Assembly: GCA_025175895.1 (NCBI GenBank)
Contig: CM045998.1
Location: 19,267,153-19,331,152, forward strand
Source of the DNA: Wurfbainia villosa
Lineage: Eukaryota > Streptophyta > Magnoliopsida > Zingiberales > Zingiberaceae
Length of the DNA: 64,000 nt
Direction: 5' to 3'
The translations under genes and the position numbers were made by a program. The first letter of the stretch is position 1; every line of letters begins with the position of its first letter. Below the pieces are notes generated by a model that saw only the letters and a program-made list of their open reading frames with translations, was not told the origin of the DNA and ran no database searches. Positions 42,879-55,112 of this stretch are shown in pieces.

Positions 42879-44759
42879 ATGAGTTTAGGGTGTGCCAACT
42901 TTAAATGGAAGGGTAGTTAACCTAACCATGGTAAAGGTGACACTTTAGGTAATTTTCAAGGTTATGAATACCTTAGAAATATATTTGATATTATGATCCT
43001 AAAAGATTTTAGGATGTGCTAATACATTTTTGGAATTATGAAAAATCAATTAAATTGACACAATTTAGGTCTAGAGGACATTGTGTGTCATTTTGGATTT
43101 GTGGCACACATGGGGGTTTAGTAGTAATATGACAAAATATAATTAATTATATCAAATGACAATTAATACTAAAATTTAGGTATTGTTATACCAATACATT
43201 TTATATGTCATGTCTTGTTTGTCATATAACATATCATGACACCATATTTATTTTTACCATTTAATATGTCATGATCATGTTTAGGATTAAGGTTTAATGT
43301 CACGTGTTTTTAGATTATATCATATGTCATGACATCATGATCATTGGTCATGCTTTATTTATGTTATCATTTATGCTATGATCATTCATACATTTAATTT
43401 GATTAAAATTGATTTAAGGATAATAGCATGACTTGGAGTCTCATTTATAAGGGAATTAAGTAGTGTTGCCTTAGAAAATGTATAAGGCTTTAGTTTAAGA
43501 TGAACCAAAATCCACATCTCACATTAAATTGACATGTATGTGTATTTATACATCCTAGATACATGTGAGATGCTAGGATATGAGTTAAGTTCAATGTGCA
43601 TAGTTTTTGCATATAGATGAATTAAAACTCATCTTATTTCATTGGTGGATCATTGGGAAAGCTTGTGTACAAGTCATGTACATTAAGCCCAAGGAATATG
43701 ATCCAATATAGGTTTTCAAAAATAGTTTAAAATCCTTTTAGAAAATCTTGGTGAAGTCTATCTTTTGATAACAATCACCATTGATGAAGTTGATACAAAG
43801 TGAGCTAAAACATTGAAGTTTTTCTTCACTTTTGAACTTTGTATCAATTTCGATATTTTATGGGTAAAATATTTTTCTATCATTTTTCACCCATTGTATT
43901 GGTCATAAGTATTATAGGTATAAATTTTTATGATTTTTCGATATACGTATAATTATTTATGAATTTTTAAAATCTATTTTTGATAATTGAAATTCGGAAA
44001 TTTCAGTTATCAGTCGACTGCCCTTGGTGGCAGTCGGCTGATCTCTGATAGAGTCGACTACCAGGCTGATTTCGAGAAAAATAAAGTTATTTAGCCCATT
44101 TTCAGCCATGGTAAAGTTCCCTAACCACTCCTAACCCTAGGATATGCTTTGGGAAGTATTATAAAGGATGAAAATCCATTGGATATGGATTAGGGGAGGT
44201 GTTAGGATGATGTATCAAATTTAAGGTGTGGAGAGTTCATGTTTGAACTTTGAACCTTATTTTTGATGGTTTAGAGTTTCTATTGGCTTAGGGACTTTCC
44301 AAGGACATTGTTGGTGCAATGGTCAAGGGGGAGCAAGCCTTTAGGGGGAGGTATCCATCATGGAATGATGGATATTTTTTTTTCCTCATGGGGAGGAAAA
44401 TGGAATTAGGAAATACCTAATTTGGAAATTGGGAGAGTATATAGGATTGCCTCTCTTGAGTGATTGGGACTTATCACTAGGAAGATGATAGGCATCCTAG
44501 GTATTTTTGGACCAAGGGGGAGATTGTAAGATCTCATTGGGACATGAGACATTGACCTCCTTGGAGAGAACCTTTTTGATGTTAGTCAAAAAGGGGGAGA
44601 ATATTTCGGGGGAGAATGTTATGGAGAGTGTTATCAATTGATGTTATCAATTGTCAATTCGGTGAATTGGAGAAAAAGTGAAATTATCAATTTGGGAAAG
44701 TTGATAAGGGAATTTGAGTTAGTGTTCTAACTCAAAGGAATGTGTTTTTATCAAACATC
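42879..44759 (+). mobile_element. G conserved non-coding region
   Basis: The order is as in A: 'tttagggtgtgccaac', TCATGACA words (about 43200-43340), CTATCTTTTGATAAC (hairpin broken by one base) near 43759, LTR-start-like ATTGTTGGTGCAATGG near 44307 and purine tracts near 44515 and 44590. No gene. Confidence 0.82.
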
Positions 44760-44772
44760 AAAAAGGGGGAGA
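44760..44772 (+). promoter_or_regulatory. Polypurine tract of G
   Basis: AAAAAGGGGGAGA before TTATTGG. It is used in preference to the inner tract at about 44890, since the LTR starts at 44774. Confidence 0.87.
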
Positions 44773-44773
44773 T

Positions 44774-45382
44774 TATTGGTGCAATCGAGCCAGGTCACAA
44801 TTGACCAGACTCGAGTTTGATTCGAGCGATGTTTTGATGTTTGACATGGAAGTTTGACATCGATGTTTAACATTGATGTCTGATAATGTTTTGGGGAGAT
44901 TGTTGGCACAATCGACCCGGGTCATGATTGGCTGAACTCGACTTTGACTCGAGGGAGATTTTGATGGTTGACTGGAGTTGACCATGTCATGGAAAGTCCA
45001 AGTCTTGAGTACTTGGCATGTAAAGTCCAAGCATGGGTCTTGGCAAGGAAAAGTCCAAGTATGGGTCTTGGCATGGAAAGTCAAATATGGGTTGGTAAGG
45101 AAAAGTCCAAGCTTAAGTCTTGGCATTTGAGAAGTCCAAGGGGTTTGATATTGGCAGCGTAAAGTCCAAGCGGGAGTCTTGGCAGCATAAGTCCAATGGT
45201 TGGCGGCGTAAAGTCCAAGCGGAGTTTTGGCAGCGTAAGTCCAATGTGCCTTAGCGGTGTAGACACCGTTATCATGACATAGCCGATGAAAGCACCTGAA
45301 GGCTAGCGTATGGATGAACAAGTCATGGATGACTTGGAGGGATCTGATAGGCGCAAGGTTGACGGAGGTGGCTAGAAGGCTT
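44774..45382 (+). repeat. G 3' LTR, segment 1
   Basis: It matches the 5' LTR from TATTGGTGC. Stem-loop units at about 44985-45260. It breaks at GAAGGCTT, where H is inserted, and continues at 51897. Confidence 0.9.
45378..45382 (+). other. Target-site duplication of element H (left copy, GGCTT)
   Basis: GGCTT precedes TGTTGGTGC at 45383 and recurs at 51892-51896 after CTCCTACA. Joining the flanks gives GAAGGCTTAGGTCTAGG, as in uninterrupted LTRs. Confidence 0.93.
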
Positions 45383-46823
45383 TGTTGGTGCAATCGGCCC
45401 AGGTCACGATTGACTAGGACTCGAGTTTGACTCGAGAGATGTTTTGATGTTTCGACAAAAACATATGACAATGTGATTGTCATGGAAAAGTCCAAGTGGG
45501 ACACTTGTCATTTGGGAAAGTCCAAGTCTTGAGTACTTGGCATGTAAAGTCCAAGCATGGGTCTTGGCAAGGAAAAGTCCAAGCATTGGTCTTGGCATGG
45601 AAAGTCCAACATGGGTTGGCAAGGAAAATTCCAAGCTTGAGTCTTGGCATTTGAGAAGTACAAGGAGTTGATATTGACAGCGTAAAGTCCAAGCGGGAGT
45701 CTTGGTAGCATAAGTCCAATGGTTGGCGGCGTAAAGTCCAAGCGGAGTCTTGACGGCATAAGTCCAATGTGCCTTGGCGGTGTAGACACCGTTAGCATGA
45801 CATAGCCGATGGAACCACCTGAAGGCTAGCGCGATAGATGAACAAGTCATGGATGACTTCGAGGGATCTGAGAGGCATGAGGCTGATGGAGGTGGCTAGA
45901 AGGCTTAGGTCTAGGCTAAGGGTGGTCTAGCAAGTATGAGGGGAACCATACTTGGGCTAAAACCTCATGTTTGAGGTATGCCCCGACCGGGTGTCATGTG
46001 ATGATGTAAGAGTCAACTAGGGTTTGATCGCGGGAAGTGGCCACGATCATTGCGCGAGATGGGAAGTCAATCGATGGACGGGCAATGATCGATCATGTGA
46101 TCATACCGATTCTCGGTGTTTCGGCCATAGAATAGAGTCTCACTCGATTGCTACGGCCAGCAGTCGAGTGGAGGCTTGATCAGTCGATTGATGGTCATGA
46201 TCAGTCGACTGATGATGGATCCGTTGGATTTTTCCAGCGTGGATCTAGCCGTTATCTCATGACAACAGTGGCATCAGTCGACTGATGGTCCCAAGCAGTC
46301 GACTGATCGGCATTTTCCAGCACAGGTTGAAGGTTTAAATGGAGCTCGTGAAGGAGGAAAAAGTCATGGTTCTTTGAGGAGTTTTGGGGCAATTTGTTGT
46401 TGCAAATCAGGGTCTCCAAGTGCCACTCAACCAACCAAACAAGCAAGCTCTCAAAAGATCGATTGTAAAGTTTCCTTTGCATTTCTTTTGTTGTATTCAC
46501 TTGTATTTGCTTGTTGTATTTAGTATTACTGTTGTAATCATATTGTACGAGGTTTCTCCGCCTCCGGATTGTTCCGAGGAGTGTTTATTAGTGGTTGTGT
46601 GTGCATCACTAGAGCTCGTTGAGCACAACCGTGGAGTAGGAACCTTGAGGTTCCGAACCACATTATATTCTTGTGTTCTTGTGTGATTGTCGATTTTGTT
46701 ATTGTTATTATTGTCTATATTCCGCTGCACTAATGAAAATTATAGACGAACACGTGAACGTATTCCATCGACGCATAGCACGACGCTATTCACCCCCCTC
46801 TAGCTTTCAACGATCACCCTACA
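45383..46823 (+). repeat. H 5' LTR
   Basis: TGTTGGTGCAATCGGCCC to GATCACCCTACA, 1441 bp. Stem-loop array at about 45480-45790. The part at about 45975-46110 has GATCATTG/CGATCG words where the 3' LTR (51066-51200) has CAGTCGACTG words. Confidence 0.93.
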
Positions 46824-46825
46824 AG

Positions 46826-46837
46826 TGGTATCAGAGC
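46826..46837 (+). promoter_or_regulatory. Primer-binding site of H (tRNA-iMet type)
   Basis: TGGTATCAGAGC, two bases after the LTR end CCTACA. Confidence 0.93.
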
Positions 46838-46889
46838 AAGGCCGCTCTTCAAGGTTTAACAACTAAGGGAGCACACTAGAGGGAAGACG

Positions 46890-48608
46890 ATGGATCTTCA
46901 AGAAAGATGGGGTGATGACATAGTGACTCCACCCACCTTTGACCGCGAAGATTTCGCGTACTGGAAAGGTAGGATGGAATATTTTCTAATGTCAAATATA
47001 GAAAATTGGTTTGTCGTGATTATAGGATTCGATGCTCCGAGAGGAGATAACGAAGAAATCCTCAAGATGAAGCGATGGACCGAGGAGCAACGGCAAAAAT
47101 TCAAGACAACCGTTAAGGTAACAAAAATGTTAGTTAATTTGATACCGAACGATATTTTGTCTAGATTAGGAAGCTATAGGGATGCCAAGGAGTTGTGGAA
47201 TAAGTTGGTCAAGTTCTACGACAATCCCGAATCGTTCCAAGAAGACTTGGAAGAGGAGGAGATCAAAGAGGAAGCTTCATCATCCTCACAAGAAAGTGAG
47301 GAGTCAACTTCCGGATCGGAGAAAGAAGAGGTGGAAGAAGTGGAAGAATCATCCACTTCTAGACTTGAGGAGGAGAGACCACCTTCCATGCCGGAGCAAG
47401 AGGAAGAGCCTTCAACATCCGGTCAAGATGAAGAAGCTCAAAATTCGGCCACCACCACCCTAGGTAACTCGAGCATTTTAAATAATAATAAAATTCATAT
47501 TATATGCTTTGAGTGTAGGGAGCAAGGACACTACAAGAGTAAGTGTCCTAAAAGGATCAAGAAAGCTCCTCGGCACCAAAACCTCAAGAAAAATCAAAAG
47601 ATATTGGTGCCTCCAATAAAAGAAGCAAAGACCACATCATTTGCTTCAAGTGTCAACAACCGGGGCATTTTAGGAATCAATGCCCTAGGGGGAGCAAGAG
47701 AGTCAAAGAGGGAGCATCACAAGTAGGAGGAGCCACTAAGGTAAACCCTAAGGTATATCATTTCAATAATGCTCATTCTTCTAGTTTTAATGTCAAAAAA
47801 CATGCTAGGAATTTTAATTCTCTTGCAATTTATGAAAAGCATGTTAATAGAAACAAGTCCTTCTGTTTAGGAGCTAAGAATTTTCATTTTGAAAATAAGG
47901 AGAAATTTAGGACTAATGTCCCTAAAAATAATTTATCTAAGGACAAACCTAGGTCAAATAACTCAAGACTAATTCTATCTAGGGAGACAATTAGAAAGGT
48001 GCAAGAACATCTAGGCTTAAATCCTAAATGGACTAGGCATATGCTTAGAAAGGACAATGCCCAAAGACCAAATCAAAACTCTAAAATTGGGCAATTAGAG
48101 ATTGAAAACCAAGTCTTGAGGTCAAGGCGTGAAAAACTTGAGAAGGCCCTTAGGAATATACAAAATCAATTTAAATGGTCAAATGATCAAAAGTCTAGGT
48201 CCAAAAGTCAAAGTCAACACCTAGGGCCAAAGAGAGAAAAGTCAATCAAGGGCAAGAAGGGTTTGAATCACAAACCTAAGCCTAAGGTGGCGTATCATAG
48301 TGTTCCATTTGATTATGGAATACAAATTAGGTCTACGAAGACCAAGGTTACTAGGGAAGTCATCCCTAAGAGTAACCAAGGTGTGCCTAGTGGCTAGGGT
48401 TTCAAGGAAACCTAAGCAAACCACTAAGAAGGTTGCAAGGGGAGTCACCCTTAGAGTCAACCTAGGCAAGACCCAAATGACCAAGGCTCACAAGCTTAGA
48501 AGGGTCATTAGGAAGGTATCTAGGGAGGTAATCCCTAAGGAATACCTAGTAAACCCTAGGAGCTCAAATAGGTTTTGGGTTCCTAAGAGCGTGATTGATT
48601 CACGCTAG
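46890..48608 (+). pseudogene. Gag-like gene of element H, two frameshifts
   Basis: ATG 46890 opens the gag core (PPTFDREDFAYWKGRMEYFLM, DAKELWNKLVKF), the Ser/Glu linker and the first knuckle, CFECREQGHYKSKC. A one-base shift near 47565 (after KKAP) puts the second knuckle, CFKCQQPGHFRNQC (about 47641), into another frame. That frame continues through the helical region (VLRSRREKLEKAL) to 48397. A second shift near 48385 returns to the end TTKKVARGVTLRVN..NRFWVPKSVIDSR at 48608. The coding text between the lesions is well preserved, so the lesions are recent. Confidence 0.87.
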
Positions 48609-50459
48609 ATGGGTTTAGGGTGTGCCAACCTTGATTGGATGGGTAGTTAACTCAACCATTGTAGAGGTGACACTTTAGGTAATTTTCAAGGTTATGGGTA
48701 CCTTGGAAATAGATTTGATCTTATATCCTAAAAGATTTTAGGATGTGCCAATACATTTTTGGAATCATGAAAAATCAATTAAATTGACACAATCTAGATT
48801 TAGAGGTCATAGTGTGTCATTTTGAGTTTTTAACACACTAGGGAGAAAAGTAGTATTATGGCAAAATATACTTAATTATATCAAATGACAATTAATATTA
48901 AAATTTAGGTATTATTATATCTATATATTTTATATGTCATGCTTTGTTTTTCATATAACATGTCATGACATTATGCTTATTTTTAATCTTTTAAAATGTC
49001 ATGATCATGTTTAGGATTAAGGCTTAATGTCATGTGTGCTTAGATTATATCATATGTCATGACATCATGATCATTGACCATGCTTTATTATGCTATCATT
49101 TATGTCATGATCATCTCATGCATTTAATTTGATTAAAATTGAGTTAAGGACTTTGACATGACTTGGAGTCCCATTCATAAGGGAATCAAGTAGGGTTGCC
49201 TTAGAAAAAAATGCATGAAACCTTAGTTTAGGAGAACAAAACTCACATCTCACATCACATTGACATGCATATATATTTATACACCCTATATACATGTGAT
49301 ATGCTAGGATATGAGTTAAGTTCAAGGTGCATAGTTTTTGCATCTAAATGAACTAAAACTCATCTTTAACCAACAAGTGGATCATTGGGAAAGCTTGTGT
49401 ACAAGTCATGTACATTGAGCCCAAGGAATATAATCCAAAATAAGGTTTTGAAAATATTTTAAAATCTTTTTGAAAAACCTTGGTGAAGTCTATCTTTTGA
49501 TAGCAATCACCATTGATGAGATTGATACAAAGTGAGCTAAGACTTTGAAGTTTTTATTCACTTTTGGATTTTGTATCAATTTTGATATTTTATGGGTAAA
49601 ATATTTTTCTAACATTTTTTACCTATTGTATTGGTCATAAGTATTATACGTATGAATTTTTATGATTTTTTGATATACATATATTTATTTATGCATTTCT
49701 GAAAATCAACTCTGATAATTGAAAATCTGATTTTGATTTGTCGATTGCCCTTATAGTGACGATCGATGAGAGGTGATGATCATTGGTAGCCGAGAAGTCG
49801 ATCATCAATGCTGATTTTGGGAAAACAATGTTGTTTAGCCCATGTTCAGCTGCGATTAAGGTCCCTAACCACTCCTAACCCTAGGGTATACTTTGGAAAA
49901 CATTATAAAGGGTGAAAATCCATTGGATATGGATTAGGAGGGGTGTTAGGATGATGTATCAATATTAAGGTGTGGAGTTCATCTTTGAACTTTGAACCTT
50001 ATTCTTGATGGTTTAGGATTCCTATTGACTTAGAGACTTCCCAAGGACATTGGTGATGTCGCCCGGACACAACCAATGGTCAAGGGGGAGCAAGCCTTTA
50101 AGGGGAGGTATTCATCATAGGATGATGGATAGTACTTTTCCTCATAAAGAGAAAAATGAGATTTTGAGATACCCAATTTGGAAATTGAGAGAGTGTATAG
50201 GATTGTCTCTCTTGAGTGATATGAGATTTATCACTAGGAAGATGGTAGGCATCCTAGGTATGTTTGGACTAAGGGGGAGATTATAAGATCTCATTGGGAC
50301 ATGAGACATTGACGTCCTTGGAGAGATAACCTTTTTGATGTTAGTTAAAAAGGGGGAGAATATTTTGGGGAGAAGTTAGAATTACCAATTTGGGATAATT
50401 GGTAAGGGATTTGAGTTAGTATTCTAACTCAATAGTTTGTTTGGTTTTTGTCAAACATC
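48609..50459 (+). mobile_element. H conserved non-coding region
   Basis: Same order as A and G, with CTATCTTTTGATAG at about 49492. In H the LTR-start-like word is altered: near 50045-50075 'ggacattggtgatgtcgcccggacacaacc' stands where the others have 'ggacattgttggtgc'. Purine tracts near 50273 and 50347. No gene. Confidence 0.82.
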
Positions 50460-50472
50460 AAAAAGGGAGAGA
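50460..50472 (+). promoter_or_regulatory. Polypurine tract of H
   Basis: AAAAAGGGAGAGA before TTGTTGG. Confidence 0.88.
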
Positions 50473-50473
50473 T

Positions 50474-51891
50474 TGTTGGTGCAATCGGCCCAGGTCACGA
50501 TTGACCAAGACTTGAGTTTGACTCGAGAGATGTTTTGATGTTTCGACAAAAACATATGACAATGTGATTGTCATGGGAAAGTCCAAGTGGGACACTTGAC
50601 ATTTGGAAAAGGCCAAGTCTTGAGTATTTGGCATGTAAAGTCCAAGCATGAGTATTGGCAAGGAAAAGTCCAAGCATTAGTCTTGGCATGGAAAGTCTAA
50701 CATGGGTTGGCAAGGGAAATTCCAAGCTTGAGTCTTGGCATTTGAGAAGTCCAAGGGGTTGATATTAGCGGCGTAAAGTCTAAGCAGGAGTCTTGGCAGC
50801 ATAAGTCAAATGGTTGGTGGTGTAAAGTCCAAGCGGAGTCTTGACGACGTAAGTCCAATGTGCCTTGGCGGTGTAGACACCGTTAGCATGACATAGCCGA
50901 TGGAAGCACCTGAAAGCTAACGCGATGGATGGGAACAAGTCATGGATGACTTGGAGGGATCCGAGAGGCGTGAGGCTGATGGAGGTGGCTAGAAGGCTTA
51001 GGTCTAGGCTAAGGGTGGTCTAGCAAGTATGAGGGGAACCATATTTGGGCTAAAACCTCATGTTTGAGGTGTGCCAGTCGACTGGTGCCATGTGGCAGTC
51101 GACTAGTAAGAGTCAACTAGGGTTTGACTGCGGGAAGTGACCTAGTAGTTGACTGATGGACGAGCAGTCGACTGATCATGTGATCCATCGATTGATTCTC
51201 GGTATTTCAGTCACAGAATGGAGTCTCACTCGACTACTGCGGCCAGCAGTCGAGTGGAGGCTTGATCAGTTGACTGATGATGGATCTGTTGGATTTTTCC
51301 AGCGTGGATCTAGCCGTTGTCTCATGACAACAGTGGCATCAATCGACTGATGGTCTCGAACAGTCGACTGATCGGCGTTTTCCAGCAAGGTTGAAACTTT
51401 AAATGGAGCTCATGAAGGAGGGAAAAGTCATGGTTCTTTGAGGAGTTTTTGGGGCGATTTGTTGCTGCAAATCAGGGTCTCCAAGTGCCACTCAACCAAC
51501 TAAATAAGCAAGCTCTCAAAAGATCGATTGTAAAGTTTCCTTTGCATTTCTTTTGTTGTATTCAATTGTATTTGCTTGTTGTATTTAGTATTACTATTGT
51601 AATCATATTGTACGAGGTTTCTCCGCCTCCGGATTGTTCCTAGAAGGAGTGTTTATTAGTGGTTGTGTGTGCATCACTAGAGCTCGTTGAGCTCAACCGT
51701 GGAGTAGGAACCTTGAGGTTTCGAACCACGTTATATTCTTGTGTTCTTGTGTGATTGTCTATTTCGTTATTGTTATTATTGTCTATATTCCGCTGTGCTA
51801 ACGAAAATTATAGACGAACACGCGAACGTATTCCATCAACGCATAGCACGACACTATTCACCCCCCCACTAGCTTCTAACGATCTCCTACA
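50474..51891 (+). repeat. H 3' LTR
   Basis: This is the partner of 45383-46823, 1418 bp, ending GATCTCCTACA. It contains the stem-loop array (about 50570-50880) and the CAGTCGACTG cluster (about 51066-51375). Confidence 0.93.
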
Positions 51892-51896
51892 GGCTT
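51892..51896 (+). other. Target-site duplication of element H (right copy, GGCTT)
   Basis: It pairs with 45378-45382. Confidence 0.93.
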
Positions 51897-52165
51897 AGGT
51901 CTAGGCTACGGGTGGTCTAGCAAGTATGGGGGCACCATACTTAGATTAAACCTCATGTTTGAGGTGTGTCAGTCGACTGGTGTCATATGACAGTCGACTG
52001 GTGTGAGTCAACTAGGATTTGACTGCGGAAAGTGTTCCAGCAGTCGACTGCCAGAGGTGGAAAGTTGACTGCTGGCTCGAGCAGTCGACTGATTGTATGA
52101 TCAGTCGACTGGTGCTCGAGAATTCGGGCACAGAATGGAGTCGAGACTCGACTGCAGGGGTTAAC
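51897..52165 (+). repeat. G 3' LTR, segment 2 (truncated by K)
   Basis: It continues G's LTR (AGGTCTAGGCTACGGGTGG, then CAGTCGACTG words). It ends at GGGGTTAAC, equivalent to about 40460 of the 5' LTR, where element K starts. The last five bases, TTAAC, would be K's duplication. Confidence 0.87.
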
Positions 52166-55112
52166 TGTTAAATATGGAAATTTAAAATACTAAATTAAAT
52201 TGCCAAAAATTTAGGAAAACTAATCCTAGGAATTTTCTTTCGAGATTTTTGAGAATTTTTAAAAAAAATTTTAGAATTTTTCTGAAATTTAAATGGGGCT
52301 TGTACGGGATATGTACCGGGATAAAAAAAACAGGCTTATAAAGGGGTCTGTTTTAATTATTTGATATAACCTAAGTTACTATGGTTATTTTCCCGATTCC
52401 GTTTCCTCTTCTCTCGTTTTCTTCGGCGTCGTTCCGCACGAACCCGATCGTTCCTCCTTTTCACTCGTGCATCTTCTCCCTGCGTTTCCTCTCGTTCTTC
52501 TCCCTCGCGGCGTTCCCTCGCCGGTGCCACGGACAAGCAAGAGCAGCGAGCTTGGATCGATGGCTGGAAGATTTCGCCGGATCTCCTTCCACGCGACACC
52601 CTTCCCTTGCGCCACATCTCTAGTTTACGACCACCTCCTCCTCTGCCACCGTCGTCGCCGCCTGAACTCGAGTGGACGGCGAGCGACGTTTCCCTCGCCG
52701 GAGAAGCCCAAACCTTAAACTGAAGGTCCGTGGTTCGTTCCTACATGAGGGTAGTCGGTTGGAGACTACTGTCGGTGTTCTGGTTGAGCATCACCGAGAG
52801 ACTTTGAGCATCGATCGCAGCCGGTGAACAGGGCTGCTAGTTCTGTGGATTGCGCTGTCGGTGGTCGCCGGAGATAGGTAAGCTCCGCCCCCTCCTTACT
52901 TTGGACAAACTGTGGTTTGACTTGGTTGAATTGCTTGATGATTTTGGGAAGTGATAATTTCTGACAGACTGAGCAATTGGGGGAAAAGCTGTCGAGGGGA
53001 AATTCTGTTGCAGGTATATATATATCTTTAATTTCCTCTATTTTCTTGCAGTCCATTTCGATTCTATGTGGTGAGTGTTGTTGTTGGTTGTGAGGTTGTT
53101 CTTGGCCACGAAGGGGGTTGTGAGTTTATCGTTAGGTGAGTTGTTAACGACTGTAAATGAATTGTGGGTGCCAAGTTGTGGGATCCAAGTGTTGGATCGA
53201 GTTTGAGGTAAGGTTTGGTTGAGCTGTGTGTATGTCACCTAGGGTTAGGTTGGATTCATACTTCTGATCGGTGAGATATTCTGTATATTATTGTGGAGTT
53301 GTGAATTAGGCTTGAGGAAAATAAAAGATTTATTTAGGATATTGTTAAATTCCATTGCTGTAATGGGGATGGCTGTGATTGATTGGTTAGATTACATACG
53401 GGATGATTTTAATTTAATTACAGGTTATTGACAGTGGTTGTCTATACTTTGGTTATATGATTTGGGTGTGAGATAGTTCTTAGTGATCTATAGTTGGCTG
53501 GGTTGTTGATTTCGGTGTGATGTTGATCGGTTCTGTAATTATATATGGAGGATTGATTAGGTTAAAAAGAATAACTAAATCAATCTAGTGGATCGGATAT
53601 GAGGTCGATGTAGGATTCGATTCGATCATTTGTTATGTGCTTGTATTTGATGGTAATTATATTGTATGTAGGTTTCAGTCACGAGACAGGTCTACGGGTG
53701 GGAAGAGTTCATGATTATGATCATTATAGCAGGCGGGTATTTTGACTTATCTCTTAGATATAGTCATGTTGATATGCTAGTTAGTATAGCTTGCAATAAT
53801 TTTCATGATTATATGTCTACTATGTTATTGTGCCTACTTGATACATGCATTGGATCAGTTTATAGTTATATCTTCCCTGTTTTACTCGGATCGTTGATAT
53901 GTACTTATTGGTTGTGCATATTATTCGGATATGTATTTTTATTAGTATTTCATGCTTTAGTATCATGCACCATCTTGCATGATTGCATGCTGGCTGGACG
54001 GGGTTCCTTTATAGTTGAGCCTGCAGCCAGTTACATGGTCTGCACACGCTGCCACTCATGGGTTAGTGGTACATCAGGAGGGTGTGTGCAATTGCTCTAT
54101 CAGGCTCCGCTGGTCCACTCATGGGTAGCGATGAGACAGCGTGGTAGCAGGCAGGGATCCCTCCTCTGGTCTATGACACCGGGAGATGAGAGTTTTGCTC
54201 CCCCACTCTGTTTGGAGCAGGAGGATAGGTGTACTCCGACAACATCCTATCCACTCGGTCACTCAGGAGCAGTGATGGCAGAGTGCACAGTTGTCATAGC
54301 TCTACCCACTCGGCTTTACCATCGCGTGTGAGGCGACTGACTGGTGTCAGGGGTGACCATGTCATTTGCTCCGCATGCATTATGCATGGATAGCATTTGT
54401 ATTGTGTTTGTTGCATTTTTATTGCTGCCTTGGATGTTGCATATGATTGTCATGCATACATGATACATATTTGTATATGGTCTGGCGACTTTATTTCTTC
54501 TAGTATGGCACACACTCTTATATCAGGGTAGGAGATTCAGGTAAGTACAATCCTTTTGTATTTCTTTCTTGCATACCCTATATATGAGACTGTACTAGCA
54601 TGATTGTTATTGTTAGCTATATCTTACTTTGCATATCGACTATATCCGCTGAGTTCTTTGAACTTACCCAGTTGTTTTATATCTATTTCAGGATGAAGCT
54701 GTCAGGAGAGTCCAGCTACCAAACCCCCTCATCGCGATAGTTTATTAGTTATTTGATTTATGGATTTGGATTTTGATTAGAAGATATGTTTAGCACTGGA
54801 GTTGGATTTATGTACCCGTGGATATTTGGTGTCCTTATGGACCTTTATTCAGATTTTATTTCGATTGGTTTTGGTTGGGTATTCCTGCCCAGATGGCAGA
54901 AGGGGTAAGTCTAATTATTGTAGATTGTTTACTATTTACTATGATTGTTGGCCTGAGACCTATTTATGACCTGCGTGTGTTGTTTGGATTCTGATCGTGT
55001 TGACCGATGTATAGTGGTCATGTAGGCCTTGTATGTAAGTTTGGAATTGTCACCCGTATAGGGGAGATGCTGTCGAATTTTCGTCTAGTGGGGACTCTCC
55101 CAGGGTGTGACA
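52166..55112 (+). repeat. Element K: Tekay/Del-like 5' LTR (2.95 kb)
   Basis: It starts TGTTAAATATGGAAATTT and ends CCCAGGGTGTGACA, followed by a tRNA-iMet-like site. A length of nearly 3 kb, the TGTTAAATATGG start and the TGTGACA end fit chromovirus Tekay/Del LTRs. A TATAAAG box is at 52337-52343, followed by a CT-rich stretch (about 52380-52520). The middle (about 54000-54340) has repeated 'cactcatggg' and 'cactcggt' words. Reading frames here (for example 53711-54331) show no domain. Confidence 0.8.
52337..52343 (+). promoter_or_regulatory. Candidate TATA box of K LTR
   Basis: TATAAAG in GGCTTATAAAGGGGTC, about 170 bp into the LTR. The CT-rich leader downstream fits a transcription start soon after. 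Confidence 0.55.

Larger units (their letters stand above)
45383..51891 (+). mobile_element. Element H: complete gag-only LTR retrotransposon (TR-GAG type)
   Basis: 5' LTR 45383-46823, primer site 46826, gag 46890-48608 with two frameshifts, non-coding region, polypurine tract 50460-50472, 3' LTR 50474-51891. Flanked by GGCTT; 6509 bp long. No pol domain. Inserted in the U3 of G's 3' LTR. Confidence 0.94.
39592..52165 (+). mobile_element. Element G: gag-only LTR retrotransposon, interrupted by H and truncated by K
   Basis: 5' LTR 39592-41119, primer site 41122, gag 41187-42878 with three stops, non-coding region, polypurine tract 44760-44772, 3' LTR 44774-45382 continued at 51897-52165. The rest of the 3' LTR is not in the window, because element K begins at 52166. 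The left flank word is TATAC; the right duplication cannot be checked. Confidence 0.9.

Noticed and set aside
52161..52165. TTAAC as target-site duplication of K, and GAATC (56855-56859) as that of I
   Set aside because: Only one border of each element is visible, so these are noted as candidates only.
52357..52623. Arg/Lys/Glu-rich minus-strand frames and the Pro/Ser-rich plus-strand frame
   Set aside because: They are opposite readings of the CT-rich leader of K's LTR, open on both strands because of base composition.
53711..54331. 206-codon frame with several hydrophobic segments
   Set aside because: It lies entirely within the Tekay-like LTR K, has low-complexity Tyr/Leu/Cys content and no recognised domain; a chance frame is more likely.
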